Positions 25,810-34,295 of a DNA stretch of 51,465 bases are shown here, piece by piece. Within the stretch, counting starts at the first letter, position 1; every line of letters begins with the position of its first letter. Origin of the DNA: Candidatus Poribacteria bacterium (GTDB lineage Bacteria > Poribacteria > WGA-4E > WGA-3G); the NCBI GenBank assembly GCA_012270865.1, contig JAAXHL010000092.1:1-51465 (forward strand), read 5' to 3'. The notes under the pieces were generated by a model, which ran no database searches, was not told the DNA's origin, and saw only the letters and a list, made by a program, of their open reading frames with translations. Both the position numbers and the translations under genes were made by a program.

Positions 25810-28389
25810 ATGAAAAGTCCCCCCCGCAAGAAATGGCGTTTCGGAAACCCAGATTTTGATAGCAGTGTCGCATTGGCAGCCGAAATGGGTGTCTCTCCAC
25901 TTGCCGCGCGACTGCTGATCAATCGCGGGATAGGAACCGCTGCCGACGCACAAGCCTACCTCGCTCCAACTTTTGACGAACTCCATTCCCCCTTCCTATT
26001 AGCCGATATGGACAAAGCCGTGGAACGGATACATCGGGCAATTAAGCACGGTGAGAAAATCTGTGTCTACGGCGACTACGATGTCGATGGCACCACCGCA
26101 ACCGCGCTATTGCTCAATACATTCCGCCATATCGGTGTTTCCGCCGACTACTATATCCCGAACCGATTCGATGAAGGCTACGGATTGAGCGAAGATACGA
26201 TAAACAAGATTCACCAAGATAGCGAGGCAAAACTCATCATTACCGTAGACTGTGGTATCACATCGGTTGCGGAGGTTACCTTAGCCAATGAACTCGGTAT
26301 GGATGTCATTGTAACCGACCACCACCAACCGACGGCAGAGCAGCCGCCCGCCTATGCATTGATTTCGCCTAAGATTCCGGGCAACGAATACCCGTATACC
26401 GAACTCGCCGGTGTCGGCTTAGCATTCAAATTGGCACAAGGGTTGATAGACGATAGAGCCTTTCTCGAATCCCTATTGGACCTCGTCGCGTTGGGAACCG
26501 TCGCGGACATGGCATCGCTCACCGGAGAGAACCGTATTTTGAGCCGTTTAGGGTTAGCAGAACTTGACAAACGCTGGCGACCGGGTGTAAACGCACTCTG
26601 TGAGGCAGCTGGACAAGGCATCGACACACCAATTGACGGAGGTACAATCTCTTTTCGATTGGGACCCCGCATCAATGCCGCCGGACGGATGGACACCGCA
26701 CACAAAGTCGTGGAGCTGCTTACCACCGATGCCGACGATGTTGCAGCCCGAATCGCTCGCGAACTTAACGAAGCAAATCAGAGACGGCAAGAGTTGGAAA
26801 GACGTATCCAAGATGAGGCGGTAGAGATAATTGAAAGAGAGATTGACGATAATGCCGTAGGCATCGTCGTTGCCAGCGACAGATGGAACGAAAAGGCACA
26901 AGGGGTCGTCGGCATCGTCGCTGCAAAGTTGATGCAAACCTACTACAAGCCGGCTATTGTCCTCGCAATTAACGGCAATGAAGCGACCGGCTCCGGGCGC
27001 TGTATCGAAGGCATGAACCTTGCCAATGCGCTCGTCGCTTGCACTGATTTACTCCTGAAGCACGGCGGACACGCAGCGGCTGCCGGACTCACCGTCAAAA
27101 CTTCAAAAATCCCCAAATTCAGGCAGGCTTTCGACGAATACGCCCGCCAACGTTTGACTGAAGAGGCATTGACACCGAAGTTAGACCTCGAATTTGAAAC
27201 CCATCTCTCGCTTTTGACGTTAGAAACGCTAAAGGAACTTGAGCAATTTGAACCGTTTGGACAGGAGAATCCATCGCCTCTTTTTGGTAAACGACGCGTC
27301 GAAGTCGTTGAGGGCACCCCCAGAACAATGGGACAGGATAAAAGCCATCTGAAAATGTTCGTTACCGACGGTGCCGTGAAACAGTGTGCAATCGCGTGGG
27401 GTGCCGGTGACCAACTCGTCACATTCAGCCGGCCCAACGTATCGTTTGATGTCGCTTTTTCACCACAAATCAACGAATGGCAAGGCAACCGATCCGTCCA
27501 ACTTATCCTTGAAGATTGGAGAGTACACCCCGAAGGCAGAGGCATGAACTGGGACGTATTTCCTAACCTCGACGATGCATCTTCCGTAAAACTTGTTAAC
27601 AGGCGCAACACGACGAAAAAAAATTATCTTTTAAAGTTGCTTGAGCGAGAAGAATCCTGTATAATTTATGTCCAAGATGAAGATATGTTGGACAGCCTAC
27701 TCACGAGGCTCTTACCGGAGAGCATTGAAGGGATCGCTCGGCACGATCAGACAACATCCCGTGAAGAGGAGACAGCACTATTGAAGCAATTGGAGCGTGG
27801 CGACCTCCGAACAATCGCTTCAAGCACAGTTTTGGCGAACCCTGACGCGTTCCCGTTCGTACAGCATATCGTCTTTTGCCATCTCACACCGAATCCGGAC
27901 CTCTTTTTCAAACGGTGTGCACCGGCTTTCGCCACAGAAGCCCCCTCTTTTCTGCATCTCATCTACGGCGATCCCGATGGAACAGCGATGCAAAATTGGG
28001 TCACTAAGAAGTATCCCGAAAAAGCCGAATTACAGAAATTGTACGGCGGTATACGGAAAGCTGTCCAAGCCAACGGAGCGGAAGGATACGCTGAGAACGA
28101 AATGCTGACGGGTACGCTCGGAGAACCCTTGACAGTTGAAACAGGACTCGCTATCTTTGAAGAATTGGGGTTTATTGAGCGGTATGGAGAACCGGGACAC
28201 AGGCTTGTCCGACTCCGACCCGCTGAGAAAAGTGAACTCTCTCGTTCGCCAACTTACTTAAGAGGCAAATTGATTAAACAGATTTATCCCTCTTTTGTTG
28301 AATTTCAGTTAAAAGAGAACATTGAATCTATGTGGGAGCGCGTAGCGCATGAGTATCAAACCTCTAATCAGTCAGATTCAATCCTATAA
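25810..28389 (+). CDS. recJ: Single-stranded-DNA-specific exonuclease RecJ (long form)
   Basis: An 859-residue 5'-3' ssDNA exonuclease of DNA repair. The DHH domain shows CVYGDYDVDGTTA (Asp91 and Asp93), TVDCGIT and TDHHQPT (Asp170-His171-His172). DHHA1 has SGRCIEGMNLANAL and HGGHAAAAG. An OB-like segment follows (about 480-590). The extra about 270 C-terminal residues resemble the RecJ C-terminal extension known from Firmicutes RecJ, making it much longer than the about 575-residue E. coli type. An ATG with AAGGA upstream starts it. The rel start codon lies inside its 3' end (41-base overlap), so the two are coupled. Confidence 0.9.
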   Translation: MKSPPRKKWRFGNPDFDSSVALAAEMGVSPLAARLLINRGIGTAADAQAYLAPTFDELHSPFLLADMDKAVERIHRAIKHGEKICVYGDYDVDGTTATALLLNTFRHIGVSADYYIPNRFDEGYGLSEDTINKIHQDSEAKLIITVDCGITSVAEVTLANELGMDVIVTDHHQPTAEQPPAYALISPKIPGNEYPYTELAGVGLAFKLAQGLIDDRAFLESLLDLVALGTVADMASLTGENRILSRLGLAELDKRWRPGVNALCEAAGQGIDTPIDGGTISFRLGPRINAAGRMDTAHKVVELLTTDADDVAARIARELNEANQRRQELERRIQDEAVEIIEREIDDNAVGIVVASDRWNEKAQGVVGIVAAKLMQTYYKPAIVLAINGNEATGSGRCIEGMNLANALVACTDLLLKHGGHAAAAGLTVKTSKIPKFRQAFDEYARQRLTEEALTPKLDLEFETHLSLLTLETLKELEQFEPFGQENPSPLFGKRRVEVVEGTPRTMGQDKSHLKMFVTDGAVKQCAIAWGAGDQLVTFSRPNVSFDVAFSPQINEWQGNRSVQLILEDWRVHPEGRGMNWDVFPNLDDASSVKLVNRRNTTKKNYLLKLLEREESCIIYVQDEDMLDSLLTRLLPESIEGIARHDQTTSREEETALLKQLERGDLRTIASSTVLANPDAFPFVQHIVFCHLTPNPDLFFKRCAPAFATEAPSFLHLIYGDPDGTAMQNWVTKKYPEKAELQKLYGGIRKAVQANGAEGYAENEMLTGTLGEPLTVETGLAIFEELGFIERYGEPGHRLVRLRPAEKSELSRSPTYLRGKLIKQIYPSFVEFQLKENIESMWERVAHEYQTSNQSDSIL

Positions 28390-30550
28390 TCCTGAAGCGG
28401 AAGTCGAACTTCTTGAACGTTGCTACCGTTTCGCCCAAGATGCGCACAAAGGGCAAAAGCGGAAGTCCGGTGAACCCTATTTCACGCACTGCCTTAAAAC
28501 CGCTGAAATACTCGCCGAACTCCGGTTAGATACCCACACCATCTGCTCCGGACTCATGCACGACGTACTCGAAGATACCGGGATCACGCGCGAAGAACTA
28601 CAAGTCCGCTTCGGCGCGAATATCGCAAACCTTGTTGAAGGCGTTACGAAGATCGGACAATATAGACCCAATGTCACCACCGCAACCGCCGCAGCCGTCG
28701 CAACTGTCGAAGATCGTATCCACAGGAAAACCCAAGCCGAAACCTACCGAAAACTCCTATTAGCGACAGCCGAAGATATGCGGGTCATCCTCATCAAACT
28801 CGCTGATCGGGTTCATAACATGGAGACGCTCAAATTCCTAACGAGCGAGAAGTGTCAACGTATCGCAAAGGAGACATTGGAGATATACGCACCCATCGCA
28901 CACCGATTAGGGATATGGCGTATCATGAGCCGCCTTGAAGACCTCGCATTCAAACATCTCTACCCCGGCGAGTACCGAAAGGTTGCCGAACTCCTGGACC
29001 AGAAACTCGTTGAGCGAGAAGCCTACTGTGATAAAATGGTGAAACAGATTCGGCAGGTACTCGAAAAACGCGGGATCTACGCCGATGTCCACGGGCGGAC
29101 GAAACACATCTACAGCATCTACCAGAAAATACAGAAAGGGACACCTTTCAACGAAATTCGAGACCTCATCGGACTGCGAATCCTCGTCAAAAACGAAGCG
29201 GATTGCTATATCGCACTCGGCGCACTCCATCAAAGATGGAACTATCACCCTGACCGACTCCGAGATTGGATCGGGAACCCAAAGAAAAATGGATACCAAT
29301 CGCTCCACACAACGATCCTTGACGAAGGTAAAACCGTCGAAATCCAGATTCGCACGTACCAAATGCACAAGATCGCTGAGGACGGGATTGCAGCACATTG
29401 GAGCTACAAGGAAGGCGTACCGACAAGCGCACAAGGGCGTTCAATCTTCGCAAATTATAAACAGATTCTTGAAGATATTCAGGAGACACAGGACAGTCCA
29501 CATCAGTTTGTGGCATCCATGAAATTGGAACTCTTTCAAGACGAGGTCTATGTATTCTCACCGAAGGGCGACCTTTTTACGCTACCAGCAGGCGCGACCG
29601 TCATCGACTTCGCCTATAAAATCCACACCGACATCGGACACACATGTGTCGGCGCAGAGGTCAACGGCTCTATCGCACCCATCCGACGCGTCCTGGAAAA
29701 CGGTGACCAAGTCAATATTCGGACACAACCGAATGCGAAGCCGAGCCGGAGTTGGTTGTCCCATGTAAAAACCGCCGCAGCACGGAATAAAATTAGACTC
29801 TGGTTCCGAGAAAAAGATAGAGCGGATGCTCTCGAATTAGGAAAGAAATTTCTTGCAGCAGAACTACGTGTCTCCTACCTTAACGCACGTGATTGCCTCA
29901 ATTCCCCAAAACTTCTTGACATTGCCAAACAGCTCAATCTCAAAAACCTTGAAGAACTCTTCATCCGTATCGGTAACGGGTATGAGTCCGCCACACACGT
30001 TGTCAGCCTCTTGAAACCTGAGGTTCCCGAACCTGAAACCAAGCCTACTGATGAGGTTGTAGCCAAACGGAAATCACAGGGACCAGCCGTCCAACTCGAA
30101 AATGATATCGACTTAGGGATGATGCGGATCATGAAATGCTGTAACCCGATACCCGGAGATCAGGTCGTCGGATACCTCACCCGTGGGCGTGGCGTTTCTG
30201 TGCATAGGTCTGGGTGTATCCGCATCCTTGACGAACCGGAGCGACTCTTGGCTGTCAAATGGACCGAGAAACCGTCCCCCAAAAATGAAAACCCACCGCC
30301 TGATGTTTACCCTGTCAAAATCCTTGTTGAATGCAGTGATCGTCCCGGAATGCTCGGAGAAATTACGACAGCTATCGCGCAATACAAAGTAAATATCCGC
30401 TGTGGAACCTTCCAACCATCAACTGTCCATCTCGACGCAACAGCTTCCGACAACCTAACAATAGACGTAACGGGTGCTGAGCAGCTCGATAAAGTCATGC
30501 AAGGGATCCGACAGTTAAAAGGCGTACAACGCGTCACCCGCCTCTCCTAA
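28349..30550 (+). CDS. rel: Bifunctional (p)ppGpp synthetase/hydrolase, RelA/SpoT family
   Basis: A 733-residue stringent-response enzyme that makes and degrades (p)ppGpp. The HD hydrolase site is intact (His47, His71-Asp72, Glu75-Asp76 in HDVLEDTG, then LADRVHNMETL). The synthetase site is also intact (GRTKHIYSIYQK, Arg271-Asp272 in RDLIGLRILV, GYQSLHTT, VEIQIRT, AAHWSYKEG). A TGS domain (about 395-455; VFSPKGDLFTLPAGAT), a Cys-containing helical region and a C-terminal ACT domain (about 660-733) follow. It therefore looks bifunctional. It starts inside recJ. Its last codons are part of a 70-base direct repeat (30496-30565 and 30609-30678). Confidence 0.93.
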   Translation: MSIKPLISQIQSYNPEAEVELLERCYRFAQDAHKGQKRKSGEPYFTHCLKTAEILAELRLDTHTICSGLMHDVLEDTGITREELQVRFGANIANLVEGVTKIGQYRPNVTTATAAAVATVEDRIHRKTQAETYRKLLLATAEDMRVILIKLADRVHNMETLKFLTSEKCQRIAKETLEIYAPIAHRLGIWRIMSRLEDLAFKHLYPGEYRKVAELLDQKLVEREAYCDKMVKQIRQVLEKRGIYADVHGRTKHIYSIYQKIQKGTPFNEIRDLIGLRILVKNEADCYIALGALHQRWNYHPDRLRDWIGNPKKNGYQSLHTTILDEGKTVEIQIRTYQMHKIAEDGIAAHWSYKEGVPTSAQGRSIFANYKQILEDIQETQDSPHQFVASMKLELFQDEVYVFSPKGDLFTLPAGATVIDFAYKIHTDIGHTCVGAEVNGSIAPIRRVLENGDQVNIRTQPNAKPSRSWLSHVKTAAARNKIRLWFREKDRADALELGKKFLAAELRVSYLNARDCLNSPKLLDIAKQLNLKNLEELFIRIGNGYESATHVVSLLKPEVPEPETKPTDEVVAKRKSQGPAVQLENDIDLGMMRIMKCCNPIPGDQVVGYLTRGRGVSVHRSGCIRILDEPERLLAVKWTEKPSPKNENPPPDVYPVKILVECSDRPGMLGEITTAIAQYKVNIRCGTFQPSTVHLDATASDNLTIDVTGAEQLDKVMQGIRQLKGVQRVTRLS

Positions 30551-30678
30551 AACCAACCTACAATAACGCAAGTTGCCACCTCGTAGCATAGGCTATTGGT
30601 TTCCTGTGCATGCAAGGGATCCGACAGTTGAAAGGCGTACAACGCGTCACCCGCCTCTCCTAAAACCAACCTACAATA
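30496..30678. repeat. 70-bp direct repeat of the rel 3' end around a hairpin
   Basis: 30496-30565 (end of rel including its stop) is repeated at 30609-30678 with one mismatch. The 43-base spacer holds a CTGTTAG-family hairpin (GCATAGGCTATTGG with TTTCCTGTGC, 30586-30609). Confidence 0.85.
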
Positions 30679-30723
30679 TATGAATAGCCTGCTATTGGGG
30701 AACGATCTTCGGATTGTGATGTG

Positions 30724-30939
30724 CTATGCCACCGGACTGGGCATTTTGGAGATAACTTTTTCGACTCTTCCGCTACGCAGACACTTCGTACAAACACGGA
30801 TCCGTTTCGGACCTGCCTCCGTTTGAACCCGAACCCGCTGAAGATTCGGCAGCCAACGCCGCTTCGTATGTTGATCCGATTTACTAATTCGGTGTCCTGT
30901 CATCGGTCTCTTACTACAGATCGTACAAACACGTGACAT
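30724..30939 (-). CDS. rpmB: 50S ribosomal protein L28
   Basis: A 71-residue ribosomal protein of the large subunit. It has the L28 core 'KRPMTGHRISKSDQHTKRRW' and 'PNLQRVRV', followed by 'VCTKCLRSGRV'. Two CxxC pairs (CTIC near the N-terminus and CTKC) make it the zinc-binding (C+) form. I start at the ATG at 30939, which has AAAGGAG upstream; an upstream ATG at 30975 would add residues foreign to the family. It is isolated, as rpmB often is, and converges on rel. Confidence 0.93.
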   Translation of the reverse strand: MSRVCTICSKRPMTGHRISKSDQHTKRRWLPNLQRVRVQTEAGPKRIRVCTKCLRSGRVEKVISKMPSPVA

Positions 30940-31180
30940 CCTTCCTGCTCCTTTTGCTATAGTGTTATCAGTCAAACCTAAGTGTTAATGATACCACAAT
31001 TACGGACAAAAAGCAAATTTCTTTCGCAATCGTCAGAAAATAGTCACGACTTTTTTTCGAGAATCTGGTATACTATATTTCAAGACTTTTACACAGACGC
31101 ATTTCATAAACACACATCTTCAACAACACGCTAAATAGAGGAGAACCATTTTCTCATCACTTCGCACCACAACAGAAAAT

Positions 31181-32476
31181 ATGAAAGTCGCTTATATTAC
31201 CGCAGGCGCAGCCGGCATGTACTGCGGAACCTGTATCCACGATAATATGGTCGCCACAGTTTTGAAGAAGCAGGGGCATAACGTCGCACTGATCCCTACC
31301 TATACCCCTACCCGAACTGATGAAGCGAATGTCAGTATGGACCGCATCTTTTTCGGCGGTATTAACGTCTATCTTCAACAGAAACTCTCCATCTTTAGGC
31401 ACACACCGTGGGCAATTGACAAACTATTGGATAACCGAGCACTCTTAAACGGACTCGCACGGTTCAGCGGTTCAACCGATGCCAGCGACCTCGGAGAACT
31501 CGCAGTTTCCATGCTCCAAGCCGAACACGGACACCAAAAGAAAGAACTAACGAAATTAGTCAAATGGCTCGCCGAAGAAAACAGACCCGATATTGTCTAC
31601 ATAACCAACTCCATGCTCGTCGGATTCACCACTGAGATAAAGAAGGCGTTAGACGTACCCGTTGTCTGCGCACTTCAAGGCGAAGACATCTTTCTCCAAG
31701 ACCTAATCGAACCCTACAAAACAGAAGCACTAACCCTCCTTCGGAAACGCGCAGCGGAGGCGGATGGCTTCGTCGCACCCTGCGACTACTATGCAAGGTT
31801 TATGGCAGACACGTACCTCGGTGTCCCCGTCGATAAAATCGACATCGTGCCACTCGGACTCAATATGGACGGACACGGTCTGCTCGTCGAAAAACCTGAA
31901 CCGCCGCCTTTTATTATCGGGTACCTCGCGCGCATCTGCCCCGAAAAGGGTCTACATATCTTAGTAGACGCTTTCCTAATCATCGCAGAGGCACTCGGCT
32001 CCGATAACGTTCAACTGCATGTCGCTGGATACCTCGGTAAGAAAGATGAACCCTATCTCGAAGAACTCGTCAATCAAATCCAGGATGCCGGGCTGTCTGA
32101 TAGTTTCGTCCATCACGGTGAAGTAACGCGGACGCAAAAGATTGATTTCCTGAACCGACTGCATGTCTTCTCCGTTCCCAGTGTTTACCGTGAATCCAAA
32201 GGGTTATCCATCATAGAATCGCTCGCCAACGGGGTCCCGGTCGTCCAACCCCATCACGGCACGTTCCCAGAGATGATTGATGCAACCGGTGGCGGTCTCC
32301 TCGTAGAGCCTGAATCCCCTGACGCACTGGCGATGGGCATCATGGAACTCCTTAACGATGCGGAGCAACGCGAACGTCTCGGAAAAACCGGCAAAATCAA
32401 TACCCATCAGAATTTTAACGACGCAGCCATCGCAGATCAACTCTTGAAAGTATTTGAAAAATATACCAAAATATAG
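31181..32476 (+). CDS. Glycosyltransferase family 4 protein
   Basis: A 431-residue GT-B fold enzyme. The N-terminal domain begins MKVAYITAGAAGMYCGT and contains a donor-independent Rossmann half. The C-terminal half has IIGYLARICPEKGLHILVDA and the E-x7-E motif in ESKGLSIIESLANGVPVVQP, as in glycogen-synthase-like (GT4) retaining transferases. It transfers a sugar from a nucleotide-sugar donor; the acceptor is unknown. No signal or membrane helix, so cytoplasmic or membrane-associated. An extended -10-like box (TGGTATACT near 31070) lies upstream. It stands alone. Confidence 0.85.
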   Translation: MKVAYITAGAAGMYCGTCIHDNMVATVLKKQGHNVALIPTYTPTRTDEANVSMDRIFFGGINVYLQQKLSIFRHTPWAIDKLLDNRALLNGLARFSGSTDASDLGELAVSMLQAEHGHQKKELTKLVKWLAEENRPDIVYITNSMLVGFTTEIKKALDVPVVCALQGEDIFLQDLIEPYKTEALTLLRKRAAEADGFVAPCDYYARFMADTYLGVPVDKIDIVPLGLNMDGHGLLVEKPEPPPFIIGYLARICPEKGLHILVDAFLIIAEALGSDNVQLHVAGYLGKKDEPYLEELVNQIQDAGLSDSFVHHGEVTRTQKIDFLNRLHVFSVPSVYRESKGLSIIESLANGVPVVQPHHGTFPEMIDATGGGLLVEPESPDALAMGIMELLNDAEQRERLGKTGKINTHQNFNDAAIADQLLKVFEKYTKI

Positions 32477-32500
32477 TTATCGGTTATCAGTTATAGTAGT

Positions 32501-32593
32501 TAGCACTTACGCAACCCCTTTTGCAGGCGGGGTTTGTAACCCCGCCTCCAACACGTATTATGTGGGTTCTCATTAAAAAATGCGTAAGTCCTA
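32501..32593. mobile_element. MITE-like element, ACTTACGCA family, copy 3
   Basis: Ends TAGCACTTACGCA (32501-32513) and TGCGTAAGTCCTA (32581-32593), flanked by GTAGT and TTAGT (one mismatch in 5). It carries a GGTTTGTAACC-family hairpin (32526-32546). Confidence 0.7.
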
Positions 32594-32870
32594 TTAGTTA
32601 CTATAGTTTGGACAGTTTCTGTTGGTTCATGACCGGTTCCTAAAGCATTGCTGATTTTTCTCAATGTTTCTCACACAAACGCAACTCGCAGAAAAATAAA
32701 CGCAACTACACCAATGACCAGTCCCGTAGGGACGGAATGTTTATAGAAACGGCATATTTACCAAGTCTCAAGCCCCGTAGGGGCGGTATGTGTAGCAAGA
32801 TTAAAATTGTCCAAACTATAGTAACTTGTAGCATAACCTGTTAGGTTGTGCCTCTTAAAGGAAATAAATC
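32594..32870. repeat. Repeat-rich intergenic region
   Basis: There is no gene. An inverted pair ACTATAGTTTGGACA (about 32603) and TGTCCAAACTATAG (about 32808-32821) brackets hairpins GTCCC-GTA-GGGAC (32721-32733) and GCCCC-GTA-GGGGC (32772-32784), the first followed by GGAATGTTTATAGAAAC. A CTGTTAG-type hairpin with changed stem (GCATAACCT...AGGTTGTGC, 32831-32851) follows. Confidence 0.65.
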
Positions 32871-33347
32871 ATGTCTAAAACATGGCTAATTTTTGTTATC
32901 ATGACCGTGTCATCTTGGGGACTCTACGGCGTGTTTCTACATAAGGGACAAGTCGATATGGCGGATCCTGTACATGGACGCTACAAAGCGTTCCTCTTTG
33001 TAGGACTCGCGTATCTTCTCGCAGCGGTCATCGGGTCTGCCTTGATGCTCATCGTGAATGGTTCTGACTGGCATTTTACAGGAAAAGGTGTTTCTTGGTC
33101 ATTCGTCGCCGGACTTGTCGGTGCGATCGGTGCATTCGGTGTACTCCTCGCCTTCGGTGCCGGTGGGAGACCCGCCGTCGTGATGTCGATTGTATTTGCA
33201 GGCGCGCCTATTGTAAACGCTGTCGTTGCGACGCTATGGCATCCCCCTCCAGGCGGTTGGGGGGCAGTCCGATGGCAGTTTATCGCAGGCATCCTCCTCG
33301 CAGCACTCGGTGGTTGTCTCGTGATGCTTTACAGACCGACCTCATAA
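32871..33347 (+). CDS. EamA/DMT-like small membrane protein
   Basis: A 158-residue protein with about four to five membrane helices (about 5-24, 42-63, 80-100, 103-125 and 135-153). The last helix pair, 'GRPAVVMSIVFAGAPIVNAVVATLWH' through 'GILLAALGGCLVMLY', resembles one half of an EamA (drug/metabolite transporter) protein. It carries only one repeat, as in small DMT members that work as dimers. Substrate unknown. An AAAGGAAAT site is close to the ATG. It is flanked by repeat DNA on both sides. Confidence 0.65.
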   Translation: MSKTWLIFVIMTVSSWGLYGVFLHKGQVDMADPVHGRYKAFLFVGLAYLLAAVIGSALMLIVNGSDWHFTGKGVSWSFVAGLVGAIGAFGVLLAFGAGGRPAVVMSIVFAGAPIVNAVVATLWHPPPGGWGAVRWQFIAGILLAALGGCLVMLYRPTS

Positions 33348-33385
33348 CACCAGCAAAAAGCCGCCCGTAAAACCTCTCTATCGTT

Positions 33386-33460
33386 GGCGGGGTTTCAAAC
33401 CCCGCCAGCCTTACTTCCACGCACTCATTTCCCATGCAGGCGGGGTTTGTAACCCCGCCT
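33386..33460. repeat. Two GGTTTGTAACC-family hairpins
   Basis: 33386-33406 (loop TTTCAAA variant) and 33438-33460 (loop TTTGTAA), both with GGCGGGG/CCCCGCC stems, in the gap before the sigma-factor gene. Confidence 0.7.
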
Positions 33461-33536
33461 GAGTCCTGAAAAACATATTTCTTACTCTCCTTTTTAACGT
33501 GCCATGTCTCTAATAGAAAAGGAGAGGAGTATTGTC

Positions 33537-34121
33537 ATGCATTCCGTAGAATTGATTGAAGCGAATGATGCCGAATTAGTTGTAGCAGCACTTGCCGGTA
33601 ACACGCAAGCGTTCGATATGTTGGTGAACCGCTACCGACGCGCCATGCTAACCGTCGCACAGCAGATCGTCCGAAACCCTACCGACGCAGAAGATGTCGT
33701 ACAAGACGCACTCTTACGAGCGTTTGAAGCACTGCCACAACTCTCAGACCTGAATCGGTTCGGTGCATGGCTGCACTCTATCACCCGGAACCGTGCCTTG
33801 CGCTACTACAGAAACAGGGATCGTTATCAACCGCAGGAGGACATGGAACCCTTTCTGAATAGAGCATCGGATACATCAGCGACAGACCCCGCTAAAGTTG
33901 TCGAGGAAGAATCAGCACAGCAATCGGTGAGGGATGCCATCAAGGACCTACAACCAGATTATCAGGTAGTTATCGAACTCTACTACTGGGCAGAAATGCC
34001 ACAGAAACGGATGGCTGAATTTCTATCTTTACCACTGACAACCGTAAAATGGCGACTCCGTAAAGCCAAGGAAGACCTCAAAACAATTTTAGAGAGACGC
34101 GGCTACGGTGAAGATGTATGA
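33537..34121 (+). CDS. ECF-family RNA polymerase sigma factor
   Basis: A 194-residue sigma-70 factor with region 2 (FDMLVNRYRRAMLTVAQQIV, AEDVVQDALLRAFEAL, WLHSITRNRALRYYR) and region 4 (LQPDYQVVIELYYWAEMPQKRMAEFLSLPLTTVKWRLRKAKEDL). It directs RNA polymerase to an unknown regulon. I start at the ATG at 33537, with an ideal GGAGAGGAG upstream; an earlier ATG at 33504 lies before that site. A MITE-like element separates it by 175 bases from the DUF4097 gene, which may be a functional partner. No classic anti-sigma domain is seen. Confidence 0.88.
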   Translation: MHSVELIEANDAELVVAALAGNTQAFDMLVNRYRRAMLTVAQQIVRNPTDAEDVVQDALLRAFEALPQLSDLNRFGAWLHSITRNRALRYYRNRDRYQPQEDMEPFLNRASDTSATDPAKVVEEESAQQSVRDAIKDLQPDYQVVIELYYWAEMPQKRMAEFLSLPLTTVKWRLRKAKEDLKTILERRGYGEDV

Positions 34122-34129
34122 TAATCTTT

Positions 34130-34253
34130 TAGGACTTACGCACTGTAGCATAAACTGTTAGTTTGTGCCATCTGGAGAGTTGATAAATACCATAGATGTC
34201 CACAACTCCTAATGGCGTAATAGACAGAATGCCCATATTTTGCGTAAGTCCTG
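34130..34253. mobile_element. MITE-like element, ACTTACGCA family, copy 4
   Basis: Ends TAGGACTTACGCA (34130-34142) and TGCGTAAGTCCTG (34241-34253), perfect but for the outermost base, flanked by the exact direct repeat TCTTT (34125-34129 and 34254-34258). It carries a CTGTTAG-family hairpin (34148-34168). It lies between the sigma-factor stop and the ribosome site of the next gene. Confidence 0.85.
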
Positions 34254-34295
34254 TCTTTAAAGAACTTTTTTTACGAACCATAAGGAGGAGAAACC

